From Amblyomma americanum (lineage: Eukaryota; Arthropoda; Arachnida; Ixodida; Ixodidae), in assembly GCF_052857255.1 (NCBI RefSeq), contig NC_135498.1, forward strand, positions 90,714,757-90,778,756: a stretch of DNA of 64,000 nt, read 5' to 3'. How positions within the stretch are numbered: the stretch's first letter is position 1; each line of letters begins with the position of its first letter. The notes beneath the pieces are model-generated. The model ran no database searches. It had not been told where the DNA came from and was given only the letters and a program-made list of their open reading frames with translations. Positions 1 to 10,803 of this stretch are shown piece after piece. The position numbers were made by a program, and so were the translations under genes.

Positions 1-730
1 TACGTCCAGGCCAGACTGGACCCGACAGGAAACGTTTTTCTTAGATCGCTGCTGGCCACGGACGTCCTAAAGTGCAACAATTCCACGGCTGATAAATTGA
101 CCGGTTACGAGAGGCATTCGTTTAACAGAGCTTCCTGCACTATGTTTTCAACATTGCAGGAGTACGTTCAGCTGAGCAAAAAGTTGTAGGCTCTATTTGT
201 CCTGTGTGCAGACCGGGCGACATTATTTGTATTTACGTTTCTCGCCCTACCTACTGTACCTCAGTGTCGCGTGCACTTCCCTCTGTGGATGTCAGCTTTT
301 GTGTATGTGCAATTTGGCATACTTGCGAAATCATTAAATGTGTTTTGCGATTCCCTCGATTGTTTGTCACGCCAACTGAAAGACGCAGCGTTCGCGTCCT
401 ATAGACTCCGTCCAGCCATGACTGAACACCCCTTGAAACGTTTTCGTAAGGTATGTGTTGGCCGTGGAGGTTCAAAACTACAGAAATTGCTCTGCTGGAA
501 AATTGAGCGCCTTTTACAAGAAGCCTTCGTTTAAGAGATTCAAAGTGAATTTTTGTGCATTTAACTTTTCTTACTACCAGCGGGGGCTCTAATTGGAAAG
601 GAATATTTTTTCAGTTACTGCCACAACGACTACCAATCCACCAATAAGCATTTTGAAAAATACATGGCTGGAAGACCACGTGCAGCCAAAGTCGCAAAAT
701 GAACGAGGCTCACCAATAGAGAATATTTTA
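1..730 (+). repeat. 3' flank of an additional copy of the tandem small-gene family
   Basis: This stretch is a diverged duplicate of 4560-5265, which follows the intact small gene at 3445-4024. Shared landmarks occur in the same order: GCGACATTATTTGTATTTAC against GGCATTATTCGTGTTTAC, then AATGTGTTTT, GACGCAG, the CGAGAGGC..TTTGT/CGTTT..ACAGAGC segment, and TTTTTCAGTTA near 610. The simplest reading is that another last exon lies just left of the window. No convincing coding sequence is seen here; the short open frames have no recognisable content. Confidence 0.6.
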
Positions 731-2015
731 TTGTTTCGCTCAACATTTTCACATTTGTCTCTCTGCATGTTTTCCACCTAGTGGGCCATTTTCGCGGTAA
801 GCTAGAGCGCCTAGTTTGCGCAGAATGGCTCCAGCCTCCTTCACATGAAGGAAAGTCAGCAGCGACTTCAAGATGAAGTGAGCTGCAGCGCCTCCTGCCA
901 GTGTCCGTGGAAACGGCCTCGGGGCGCCTTGCGCACGACTGACTCTATCTGGGCGAACAAAAGTTGCTAGACTACTTTGGAGTCATTGGCAACGCCGGGG
1001 AGCAGGAAAAAGAAGTGAACGAGCTTTTGTCCGCGCGCCAGCATTCTAACACAATGTCCGCGGATAGTGGGCTATACCTCAGCCCTGCTTCCCTTCTTCA
1101 GTCCTCTTCACAACTCTCCACCCCAGCCAACTTTGAGCGAGGCAAATGTTCCCCCCACCCGCTCCGTAAAATTAGCCCCTCCAAACAATGGCATTTTCTT
1201 ATTAAGGCAATGGCTCATGCTCGCTACCCTGTCCGTCCGTCCGGTACGCTCTTCGACCCGAAAAAAAAAAAGAAAAACCTGTGCACGATCTGATTCGAAC
1301 TACCATCCTCGCGTTCCGCAGCAGAGCGTGCTGACGACTACGCTAATTCCTGGCAACGCATTTGATGTTCTCCTTGTCTAGGACGCTGGATAGTGTTTGT
1401 GGAAAGGCGTCGAATCAGACGGATGCCTACCAGACACCCTCCAGGGTCTCCAGCATTTAAGATTCACAAACATTTGTGTACTTAATCAACATCTTAACCC
1501 CATATCAGTGACACAAGCAGTAGCAACGCGCTAAGGGCTTTCTCCTCACCGCCCTTAAGGCCAACAAAGTGCCCCCCTGAATTTAAATTTTTCTTCCCGT
1601 TGACCTCTTTCATCCCTCTCTCTAGTGATTGGTCCCCTTGGACTGGCTAGCATGAAATCTAAGGGAGTGGCAGTTGTATGTGGTCGATCACAGTGTGCGA
1701 GACATCTACGGTAGCCGAAGCGTTGGGAAGAGTGGGCTGGTTGCCAGACCTGGCGCGCACAGATTCGCGGCCCTCCGATAAATCCTGCTGGGATGAAGCC
1801 ATTTGACATTTCTCGCTTGACTGGTTCGCAGGCCGGTACGTCATGTGATTCAGCCTTAACCATGCAAGCCACCTGTGTGCAGAAATCTCGAGTGCGATCG
1901 AAACCGTGGGACCGAAGTATGGTTGGTTTGGTTAACAACCTAAAGCTGCTTACAGCGTACAGACGAGGCTGGTTGACAAGCGGCCATGGTATAGCAGCAC
2001 GTGAGTTTATACCAA
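731..2015. other. Gene-free stretch
   Basis: I see no supported gene. There is an A-rich run at about 1261-1275. The longest open frame is on the minus strand at 1555-2055; it has no family resemblance and ends inside the neighbouring LINE tail, so it is not annotated. Confidence 0.5.
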
Positions 2016-2390
2016 CATCATCATCATCAGCCTGACTACGACGACTTTGGGGCAAAGAACTCTCGCATGTCTCTCCAATTAACCTGGTCTTTTGTCAGCA
2101 GCGGCCAATGCATCCCCGCAAACTTAATCTCTTCGGCCGCCTAACTTTGTCAAGCCACCTTGCTACGCTTGCCTTCTCTTGGAATCCAAACACTTACTCT
2201 TAAGGGCCAGCCGACTTCGCATTGCGTGCCCTGTCCAAGCCCATTTCTTCATCTTGATTTTGAGTAGAATGACATTGACCCACAATTGTTCCCTCGCCCA
2301 ATCTGCCCGCTTCCAGTCTTTTAACTTAAGACCTATCGTTTTTCTTTCCGTTGACATATACCGACATGTTTCAAAACAATTTTCCAAACA
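2016..2390 (-). mobile_element. RTE-type LINE 3' fragment
   Basis: Read on the minus strand, this encodes the C-terminal end of an RTE-clade LINE protein. It has an ERKTIGLKLKDWKRADW segment followed by KKWAWTGH, the counterpart of ERKMIGVTLRDRKRAEW and KKWAWAGH in the longer copy at 6020-7432. After frameshifts come a W-PREGKRS segment and VNWRDMREFFA. The fragment ends in a TGATGATGATG tail at 2016-2030, the tail type of the other copy. It is 5'-truncated at about 2390 and carries stops and frameshifts, so it is dead. Confidence 0.85.
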
Positions 2391-3444
2391 GAAATTGACT
2401 CCTTACGACCTTTCGAAAACGAAGACAAAAAATGCTTCGACCACAATTATGTGTGCTCCTATTGCCATTTCTGTAGCTCAAAACAACTATCATGAAAGGC
2501 TTTGCTACTAACACCCCATTCATTAGGGATTAGATGATATTAAGCAAAGAGTCTTACGTGCATGAATTATAAGACTTTCGTGATAACATGTTTTCCCAAG
2601 TTGTTGAGGGGAAGAGAGTAAGTCGTGAGCACATGTTTACAGGGTGTGTGTAGTTATGGAAGAGGGGACGTTAAGTGGAAGAGAGTTTCACAGACAGCAC
2701 CTTAGAACCAGACGCAGTCCAGCCTTCACCGCGGTCGGGGCATATTTCTAAGACAGATTAATCCGGACACCGATCAAGAAATTGTGATGAGCTAATATTT
2801 TGCCCACGTCGACACGGGAGGTGGAAAGATGACAAAATGAGGTTGTGGTGTAATTTTTGTGTACCAGTATCCCCGAAGAGAACTCAAGAACTACAAGGTG
2901 AATATTCCTCAAAATATGTGGGTGCCATATGTACACATGACTGAAATCGAGGGAAGCTTTTAAGTTATGTTTCTTTTACCGTGGTCAGCAATACTAGAAA
3001 AAAAGAAAATAAAAAGATTAAGACGACAATAACATGCTTGATCTCTCTTATCTGGCTCAAAGAAAAGTGAAGTTCGAAGTTTTGCTTGGAAACTGCAGTT
3101 GGATTATGGAGAGGCAAAAAGGGGGCTGGCTTCTGGGAAGTTACAGAAGACCGAAAACATGAATGTAGCGGCCGGAAATGACTGGCTTGAAGCTGTTCAG
3201 CTGCTAGTGGCTTAATCTGGATACCGATCAACAAAAGGTGGCGATAACGCTTTTGTATGAGCGGAGGAGGGGAAGGGAAAGCTGATGGAAGGACGTTGCA
3301 GGGCTAGGGTGTGGACTTCCGGGAGAGAGCTTTTCGTAAACTGAGAGGGGGTTGCGAACCACTGCGCGCTAACCAGACGACGCTCAGCTGTCACATCAGT
3401 CAGACGTGTTTCCGAGGTCGTATTCCTGCTGCCCAGCCGTCGTT
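2391..3444. other. Gene-free stretch upstream of the small gene
   Basis: I see no coding sequence. It must hold the promoter and 5' UTR of the gene starting at 3445, but no clear TATA or initiator element can be singled out. Confidence 0.4.
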
Positions 3445-4024
3445 ATGAAGCCCATCGTGGATGCTAGCCAGCCTCGGTCCGTGGATGTCTCCAGGACACG
3501 GAGACGCCGGCGTGTTCGCTTCACGCCCCCCAATGGGCACATCGTCTGCCCGCGGAAAGTCGAGTTGGCCCTGCGTGAACCCCAACTACGCCTATGTGGA
3601 GCAGCCGTGGAAGAAAAGCACATAGCTGAAAAAGGCGACATTGCTCTTTTTGAACCGAAAGATCTACAGAAGTTTGTCATCAGAGGCGGTGAGTTATTCC
3701 GTTTATTATCATGGAGCGCTTTTTCTTGCCCAGTGATGTTAGCAAGCATACAGTGCAAGCTTGGAGTACTGACCGAGAGTTTTCTGCCGTGTTTTTCTCG
3801 CAGGCATTCCGCTGAGACGTTTCAAGAGGTTCCACTCTATCGACGTAGCAAGCCTTCTCCCCGACTCCGCAAGCCACACGGCGTTTGTATACGGGGATTC
3901 CAGTTCAGGTGCAGCTCTCCGGTCGCCCTCTGGCCACGACGCCCCGAACACGGACAGCGGCGCCGAACCGTGTCCTGATGGCTTCATGGACGAACTGCTA
4001 AACTCTATGGAAGGTGAATTTTGA
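3445..4024 (+). CDS. Small two-exon protein, copy 1 of a local tandem family (function unknown)
   Basis: Exon 1 runs from an ATG at 3445 to 3688 and ends at a GTGAGT donor. Exon 2 runs from 3804, after a TTTTTCTCGCAG acceptor, to a TGA at 4022-4024. The intron is phase 1 and the joined frame is open for 154 residues. An arginine run leads into RVRF at residues 19-26, resembling an RVxF phosphatase-1 docking motif (inference only). The C-terminus is acidic and amphipathic: DGFMDELLNSMEGEF at 140-154. There is no signal peptide or membrane segment. The start is supported by the third copy (12252), whose ATG aligns at the same place, followed by (D/N)AS. The same two-exon layout and intron phase recur there. 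I do not recognise the family. The C-terminal motif recalls short activation or partner-binding helices, but that is a guess. Confidence 0.6.
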
Positions 4025-5265
4025 CCGCTGTCGAGTCCCCACTGAGCTCACCTGAAGCCTTTCTAGAGGAAAATTTCAACATTGCGGAAAGCGACGGCTG
4101 TGTGAAGCCGTGCTGAGCAAGGACCTTGTCCACAGAGTTAGTTTGGAGACTGCCAAGAAGACGCGTTCTCTTTGTCGTGCGTGTAAATATGGCAATTACC
4201 TTTGCACTACCATTTTTCTTTTCGTGCGAACTTATGAATGTCCTGGTCGTGTACACTTTTCGTTGCGGATGTCGCATTTTGAGTTTTCGTGTGTACAATT
4301 GGGCATGCGTACCGGAGCAGTATGTGCGTTTCGCGATTTTCTGGCGTGTGCCGCATGGCAGTCTCCCATGTACAGCGTTCGCATCCCACAAATCCATAAA
4401 TTGTATTACCTTTTTTTGTTCTTCCAAATCAATGAATGTCCTTGTCGTGTATAATTGTCGTTGTGGAATGTCGGCTTTGGCGTCTCTGAATGTCTAGTTG
4501 GGTTTGTTTGCCGATTCTGTCTGACGTCCGTCTGGCATACGCTGTGTTCGCGTCCGACAGATTCTGTTCAGCCCAGTCTGGACCGACATGAAATGTTTGT
4601 TGTACATTGTTGTACACGGATGTCTTAAACTGGAACCTATGATTTTAATGGCTACTAGAGACCTAAGTTTAACCGAGATTCGAGGACGAAATTTTAATCA
4701 CTGCGGCAGTTCGTTGACATCTACGAGAAGTTCTGGCAGGTGTACAGGCAGGGCGGCATTATTCGTGTTTACATTTTTTTGTCCAGCCTAATGTCTGGTC
4801 TGTCATTGTCGTGTACAGTAATCTCTGTGGATAGGGGTTCTTGTGTATCTGCATTTTGGCATGTTTACCGCAGCAATAAATGTGTTTTCTGATTTCCTCA
4901 ATTTTGTCTCACGTCCGTCTGACAGACGCAGTGCTCGCGTACTATAGATTAAGCCCAGCCCTGACTGGACCCCACTCACCGCGTATTATTATGATAAGCG
5001 CTGACCATTGATGTCCTAATTCGCGGAAATTGCACTGCTGGCAAATTCAGCATTGTTTACGAGAGGCCTTTGTTTGACAGAGCCTACAGCTGAACTTTTA
5101 TGGATTCAAATTTTGCACTCTCAGCGGGAGTTGCGATTTGAACGGTCTAGTTTTTCAGTTATTGCCATAGCGAATAACAATTAGTTCAGAAGTACTGTTG
5201 TCGGAGATTACTTGCAGGAATAATCGTAAAATGAGCGGGGCTGAGCCCTAGGGATTAGTTTTTTT
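4025..5265 (+). repeat. 3' flank with three diverged tandem units
   Basis: Downstream of the small gene a unit of about 200-360 bp recurs with heavy divergence. Starts are marked by TGTCCTGGTCGTGTACACTT (about 4233), TGTCCTTGTCGTGTATAATT (about 4437) and TCATTGTCGTGTACAGTAAT (about 4804). Each is followed by TG(C/T)GGAT or GTGGAATG and later by a GTTCGCGTCC- or GCTCGCGTAC-like string. A fourth relative lies at about 260-400. The block is probably 3' UTR and flank. No protein is supported; the open frames here are translations of the repeat. Confidence 0.55.
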
Positions 5266-6007
5266 CTCTCCCTATTTTTTTTTTAGTAGGAGGGGTGCCC
5301 TGGCTTATTTACACGTTGAGTGGTGGTTTACATGTACACCGATATTCTCCGAACAACAATGTCTCATTGACATCGCGGAGTAGCTGGAGTCGTGTTAGTT
5401 CTAGTGTTGTGACCTCACTGTGGAAATGCACAAATGCAGCCTTATTAGTACTTGAAAAACTGTTTGATGAGGGCAACCCTTCTTAGCCATGAAATTACTT
5501 TTTCACTAGAACAACGTAGACAGTTCGCGGGAGAGTAATCATGAATCTCCGCTTGATAAACATGCAGTGACCAAATTGGGAGCGGGTAAATGAACAGCTA
5601 CTAAGTGTGCTCACGTGATGTGTCAGCTTGTTACTAGCAAATGATAGCCCCCCCCCCCCCCTCAAATTATCGGATCCAATAAAGCTGCGCATTCGTCGAT
5701 GCTGGCCTTCTTATTCACAGTTGAATCTGTGTGTTTTTCAAATGTCGAACGCCCGCAGAGCGTAGTTCTGGGATTCACTTGAAATTTAGAATGAGTACCG
5801 AACTCTCAGACACTGGCCCCGACAGTCCTTTGTGGCACGTAGTAAGTTTCAGGAAAGCCTTTTGTTCAAACTCGTAGCTGCTTTGCTTCTGCTGTCATTC
5901 ACGCACGAAAACGTTCCTATCGGTGCTCGTTCACATTTAAATCACTCTGAATTGTTTAGCACCGCTGATACTCCCAAGAAAAATGCTGTGTTTCATAAGC
6001 TGTTACC
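5266..6007. other. Gene-free stretch
   Basis: I see no gene. It contains a T-run (about 5272-5284) and a C-run (about 5648-5661). Confidence 0.4.
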
Positions 6008-6019
6008 AATCAGGATGGC
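6008..6019 (+). repeat. Target-site duplication, left copy (RTE insertion)
   Basis: AATCAGGATGGC here is identical to 7433-7444, bracketing the RTE element exactly. Confidence 0.85.
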
Positions 6020-6022
6020 TAG

Positions 6023-6068
6023 TTGCGTATAAAGGGTGGCTAGGAAACTAGCCACCCTGTATACGCAA
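6023..6068. repeat. 21-bp inverted repeat at the LINE 5' junction
   Basis: Arms 6023-6043 and 6048-6068 are reverse complements at 20 of 21 positions, with a GAAA loop. The right arm is LINE coding sequence (KLATLYTQC region); the left arm is an inverted copy of it lying directly against the target duplication. Confidence 0.85.
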
Positions 6069-7412
6069 TGCCTTATGACGTCGACTGTACCAGAAGCCTG
6101 GAAGAATGCAAATATTATCTTAATTCATAAGAAGGGAGACGCCAAGGACTTGAAAAATTACAGGCCGATCAGCTTATTATCGGTTGCCTACAAAGTATTT
6201 ACTAAGGTAATCCCTTATAGAGTCAGGGCAACGTTAGACTTCAATCAACCAAATGATCAGGCAGGCTTTCGTAAAGGATATTCCACAATAGATCATATTC
6301 ACACTATCAATCAGGTGATAGAGAAATGCGCAGAATATAACCAACCTCTCTATATAGCTTTCATTGATTACGAGAAAGCATTCGACTCAGTGGAAACCTC
6401 AGCAGTCATACAGGCATTACGTAATCAGGGGGTAGAAGAGCCTTATGTCAAAATACTGGAAGATATATATAGCAACTGCACAGCTACTATAGTCCTGCAT
6501 AAAGTCAGCAATAAAATTTCAATAAGGAAGGGCGTCAGGCAAGGAGACACGATCTCGCCAATGCTGTTCACCGCATGTTTACAGGAGGTATTTCGAGGCC
6601 TGAATTGGGAACAGTTGGGAATAAGAATAAATGGAGAATACCTAAATAATCGGCGATTCGCTGATGACATTGCCTTGCTGAGTCACTCCGGAGGTGAACT
6701 GCAAATCATGATCAATGAGTTAGACAGGCAGAGCAGATCGTTGGGTCTAAAATTTAACATGCAGAAAACAAAGGTAATGTAGAACAGCCTAGCAAGGGAA
6801 CAACAGTTCACAATTGGCAGCGAGAGCCTGGAAGCTGTGAAGGAATACGTCTACTTAGGGCAGGTAGTGACAGCTGATCCGGATCATGAGAGGGAGATAA
6901 CTAGAAGGATAAGAATGGGGTGGAGCGCATATGGCAAATTCTCGCAGATCATGAGTGGCAGTTTACCAATTTCCCTTAATAGGAAAGTGCACAACAGCTT
7001 TATCTTACCGGTACTCACCTACGGGGCAGAAACATGGAGGCTAACGAAAAGAGTTCAGCTTAAGTTAAGGACAACGCAACGAGCCATTGAAAGAAAAATG
7101 ATAGGTGTAACGTTAAGAGACCGGAAGCGGGCAGAGTGGGTGAGGGAACAAACGCGGGTTAATGACATTCTAGTCGAAATCAAGAAAAAGAAATGGGCTT
7201 GGGCAGGGCATGTAATACGAAGACAAGATAACCGCTGGTTCTTAAGGGTAACGGAGTGGGTTCCAAGAGAAAGTAAGCGTAGCAGGGGGCGGCAAAAGGT
7301 TAGATGGGCGGATGAGATTAAGAAGTTCGCAGGCAAAGGGTGGATGCAGCTGGCAAAGGATAGGGTTAATTGGAGAGACATGGGAGAGGCCTTTGCCCTG
7401 CAGTGGGTGTAG
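6036..7412 (+). pseudogene. RTE reverse transcriptase, C-terminal half
   Basis: One frame runs from 6036 to the stop at 7410-7412, broken only by a TAG at 6781-6783. Visible reverse-transcriptase blocks in order are NYRPISLLSVAYK, QAGFRKGYSTIDH, FIDYEKAFDSV (first catalytic aspartate), KGVRQGDTISPMLF and FADDIALL (catalytic AspAsp intact). After the stop come YLGQVV, LTYGAETW, ERKMIGVTLRDRKR and KKWAWAGH. It lacks the N-terminal endonuclease and the first reverse-transcriptase blocks. The few lesions suggest a fairly young insertion. Confidence 0.9.
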
Positions 7413-7432
7413 TCAGGCTGATGATGATGATT

Positions 7433-7444
7433 AATCAGGATGGC
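7433..7444 (+). repeat. Target-site duplication, right copy (RTE insertion)
   Basis: Exact copy of 6008-6019, directly after the LINE tail. Confidence 0.85.
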
Positions 7445-8119
7445 GCGAAGTGTGTTGTGTTGTTCCTACTCGTCTGTAGCCCCCGTGAATATGACAGCGG
7501 TCTCCATATATGTGAAAGGAAATGTAATACATTTTAGCATTTGTATTTCTGTATCAGATGGTTCTTGGTGTCTGTTTCTTATATTTTTTTGTTTATGGTT
7601 TTTACCTGTTTAACTTCCCAAAGTGGCTGATATCGCATAGCACACGAGCCTCTAGCATTTTGCGTTCATCGAAATAAGAGTGCCGCAGACGGGATCAATT
7701 TAGTTTTGTTTAATTTTGAACTGGCGGACACCTGTTCCACGCAGCCTGGCGCAAGTTTTTCTTTTTTAGCTACTACTTCGTATCCTTTTTTTGTTTTACC
7801 GTCTGAATTTTTCTCAATATTCATGCCGGGCGTATATAAATATATTTCCGGCACTGTGGTTGCTGCACAACGAAGCTGCGTCGAGTGCAGTTCGGAGAAG
7901 CCACCTGTCAATGTTGTCCAAATAGAAGACAAGCCCGTGTGCTGGCGATTGTCTACGCACAACTAGTCGAAATTAATTTCTAGGCCTGCACTACGGTATC
8001 CTCCATAGCTCATTGGAGGCGTTCTCGTCCTCATTCTCGATACTGTCACTGCGATAGTTATGAAAGATTCCGACATGCAGGCGCACAAGTGATTAATCAC
8101 GTTAGCCCGTTACTGGGGC
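7445..8119. other. Gene-free stretch
   Basis: I see no supported gene or repeat in this segment. Confidence 0.4.
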
Positions 8120-8430
8120 TCACATCTCGTCGACCTCTTCGCAAGAAACATGAGCACCGCTGGTTCTCTCCTCCAGCTTCATTACGACATCATGAGCTTG
8201 GGCAACAACATCGTCGGGGATAGGGTCCAGTTTTCGGATCACATCCTCGCTTTGGAGAACACGCTCGACTTCGCTATTCCACCTGTCTGCAGTCACCTTC
8301 GTGATGCCTTGCCAAACCAGAGGATCCAAGTCTTTCACATCACACGCTCTATTTGCACTAGCCACGTAAACCGCGCCTTGCTCCAAATATTCTTTATTTA
8401 GTTCAGTTGGCAATGGTAGTGTGCCAGTCG
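8120..8430 (-). pseudogene. Tc1/IS630-like transposase C-terminal remnant
   Basis: The minus strand encodes YVASANRACDVKDLDPLV, ITKVTADRWNSEV and QSED, ending at a stop at 8120-8122. This matches the layout at the end of DDE_3 (IS630/Tc1-like) transposases, where an N-P-I-E-x-x-W block is followed by a K-x-x-V segment, an I-x-x-V/I-T-x-x-x-W segment and a conserved E-D/E-E. The N-x-I-x-x-I-W counterpart lies just upstream in another frame, with lysine at the third catalytic acidic position, so there is a frameshift and a lost active-site residue. The family call rests on motif spacing only. No terminal repeats were found. Confidence 0.45.
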
Positions 8431-9620
8431 CCCAATGAGGCGACCAGCAGCTTCAGCGATGCACTCGAATCGTTCCCCGCCTGTGTTTACGTTGTCGGCA
8501 AGATAAACCTTTTCCGGGCAGCAGAGCCCGTAAGTCCTCTTGGAGGCAACTCATGCGCTCCGCTTTATCCTGCTTCTCAGAATGATATGCCGGTGGGAGC
8601 CGTTTCTAGGTGACGCACATTTCGCAGTTATCCCCGTTCATTTCGTGGTGGTGTCCTCCGAGATATTTGCGATAATTACTCTGTCATTCCCTTTCCTCAG
8701 TTACCAATTTCAATTATATTCAATGGCTAGCTCAATGGCTGCCACATCTCCGCGCACAGAATTGAGAGCCCTTCAACCTTTGTTACCTGGTTAACTACGG
8801 CAGCCATGTTAAATCCCTGGTTGACGGTCCTGCTATGTCAACGTAGTATGCCTCTTGTTTGTCACCGTATTGCCGTACAAGCTCCCTAGCGTGCGCGTGT
8901 CTTCAGCCTTCTTGCTATTGGCATCCATATTCCTAGGTGGATGGCACTGCCTACTCGTATACCGCTAGCAGATTCGAGAAATGACGAGGGTGGAAACGAT
9001 CCCCAACAAGCGTTGCAAGTTCCCCAAGGTAGCGCCAATACCAAGGAACATGTACCCCAACCTCCGCTGAGGCAAAAGAAAAGCGAGCGCGGAATTCATC
9101 GAGAAAACATACGCTCCTCAAGAGACGACCGTGTGAAGACACGTCCTCTGGACAAGACCCCGAAATTGCAGTGAACACGGTGGTCGATTCATCTCAACGC
9201 GAAATGACCAGCGCCTCTATGTGAGGCTGCACTGTATCAGAGGCCGAAGAAGTGGCTGTTGCTGTAGCGGTGACAGATGTCTATGGAACCGGGCGGTCGC
9301 TAACAATACTCATGGACTCCCAAACAGCCTGCCTAAATTACATGAATGGCCGGACTGGTCTTCACGCGCTTCGTATACTCCTCGCAGTGAGCAACAGAAT
9401 TTAAAACCACGAAGAAGAAAACGACCAGAGCACACACAATATTGTGTTCTCTTTCCTCTCAATTAGGACATTTTGACTTAATAGACCTTTCCAGTCCCTC
9501 TCTTTGTTATTATTATTATTATTACTAATTTTGAAATCAAAACATTCATCCCTTTTCTGTTCATGAGGACAAATCCTCCGCTGTTGTTTTCCCGCGTGCT
9601 TTTCATATTAATTACCTGAA
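8431..9620. other. Gene-free stretch
   Basis: I see no recognisable gene. A 77-residue open frame at 8941-9174 is rich in charged residues and Gln/Pro and resembles nothing I know. A TTA microsatellite lies at about 9508-9526. Confidence 0.4.
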
Positions 9621-9635
9621 CAAAGGTGAATAGTC

Positions 9636-9703
9636 CCCCGATTCTTGGCCGATCCCCCAGTGTGGGTATGTGCCATCTGTTGAAAGGCTAACAACAACAA
9701 CAA
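9636..9703 (+). mobile_element. LINE 3' end with (AAC)n tail
   Basis: GATTCTTGGCCGATCCCCCA, then GTGGGTATGTGCCATCTGTT, a short GGCTAACAACAACAACAA stretch and the tail form a 3'-end signature. It recurs at 11660-11726 (+), 20597-20660 (-) and, partly, near 11503-11545. It is read as a decayed 3' UTR of an I-type LINE. Confidence 0.6.
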
Positions 9704-10215
9704 ATTGTATTCGAACCGGTACACACAGGGGTGGCAGGGAACCAAGAGGCTGACAGTGTAGCTCGAGGATACTCTACTTTCCGAGCATTCAACGAGACAG
9801 CGGAACTCGTGCCAGCACCCAAGGAATAGTCGGTCATGCTAGAAGTCTATAGAGGCAGAAGAATGCATGCGATATTACCTGTCACACAAATCTCTCAGCA
9901 GAGAGGGAGCTGTCACTTGGAGACAATTACAGACAGGTTATTTTCCAAACCTGCACAAACTTAACAAATGTACCCTACAATACAAGCGGAGAAATGTCCC
10001 TGGTGTCACACAAAATCTACACTGTAGCACATCACGTGGGCCTGCCATAACATTGACGGGGTCCTCAAAATATAAAACCCAAGTGCGGAGCAATGGGCGA
10101 CTCTGCTGGCCAGCGACCGCTGTGAAGGCCAACAAGGGCTGGTACAGAGAGCTCAGCGGTCGACAGTGGCTAGCGGAGCCCTACAAGCTGTATGTCCAAC
10201 CTGGAGACTTTCTAC
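9704..10215 (+). mobile_element. I-type LINE fragment: RNase H end and C-terminal zinc finger
   Basis: Translation from 9711 gives VHTGVAGNQEADSVARGYS, the last RNase H block of I-type LINE ORF2 proteins. After a frameshift comes SREGAVTWRQLQTGYFPN, and back in the first frame KCPWCHTKS..HITWAC, a C-x2-C..H-x4-C zinc finger. At least three stops and two frame changes make it a fossil. It is joined directly to the AAC tail of another LINE, so two insertions are stacked. Confidence 0.8.
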
Positions 10216-10579
10216 ATATATTAGTCACCTTCTCCTCATTCCCATATCCTCCTGCGCCCGAGGTGTGACCCTAGATTACTGGGACAACTACTCATCAGTA
10301 CTGCCGATCGGGACCTGCGCAAGATGATTACTAGCCCTTCCTTTAGAATATCCGTAATGAGCCCGAAACGCCGTCGCTCCTACGTGGTGTGCAATACCTC
10401 GGCTAGTCTGCCAGCCGCAAACGCCATTATGTTACAGGACAATCAGTAAATCCATAAAAAATGTACTCGAGATGTTGGCTTCCAATCTTACTTGCTTATC
10501 TAACGAAATAACATAAGAGCTTACAGTACACACACGTTTTCCTGACCCCCTCCTCATTTGTTTTTTTTTCTTGTTGCAG
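10216..10579. other. Gene-free stretch upstream of copy 2
   Basis: I searched for a first exon like 3445-3688 and found none, either here or further upstream. The polypyrimidine tract at 10560-10572 belongs to the acceptor of the next exon. Confidence 0.4.
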
Positions 10580-10803
10580 GCTTTCCCATCAGTCCTTTCA
10601 AGATGTGTCGGTCGAACGACGTATCATTTTTCTTCGCGACTGAGACTTCGTTGGCGCCTGAGGATGCCAGATTAGAGACAGTTTTTCAGCCGCCCTGTGG
10701 CCCAGTTAGGCCGAGCACTGACAGCGACAACCAATCATTTCTTCAGAGTCTACTTGATGGCTTCATGGATGACCTTCTGAACACTGTGGAAGGCAAATGG
10801 TGA
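10580..10803 (+). pseudogene. Small-protein family, copy 2: last exon only
   Basis: A strong acceptor (TTTTTTCTTGTTGCAG, ending 10579) precedes an open frame read in the same phase as copy 1 exon 2. It starts with the split glycine codon and FPISPFKMCRSNDVS and ends SLLDGFMDDLLNTVEGKW before a TGA at 10801-10803. The C-terminal block aligns with DGFMDELLNSMEGEF of copy 1. The exon is intact over about 74 residues, but no matching first exon was found upstream. It could be an orphan exon, or its first exon may have diverged or been displaced by the LINE pieces at 9.6-10.2 kb. Confidence 0.6.

Larger units (their letters stand above)
6020..7432 (+). mobile_element. 5'-truncated RTE-type LINE with 12-bp target duplications
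   Basis: This is a non-LTR retrotransposon insertion. It begins inside the reverse transcriptase and ends with a TGATGATGATGA tail at 7419-7430, the short simple tail typical of the RTE clade. Exact 12-bp duplications lie on both sides. The coding part occupies 6036-7412. The 5' junction carries a 21-bp inverted repeat. It is too short to encode the endonuclease, so it is a dead-on-arrival copy. Confidence 0.93.

Noticed and set aside
1555..2055. 166-codon open frame on the minus strand
   Set aside because: It overlaps the RTE tail, has no recognisable domain and no splice or Kozak context; it is probably chance.
9867..10268. 133-codon open frame as a gene
   Set aside because: Part of it (REGAVTWRQLQTGYFPN) is frameshifted I-type LINE sequence; the rest is out of frame.
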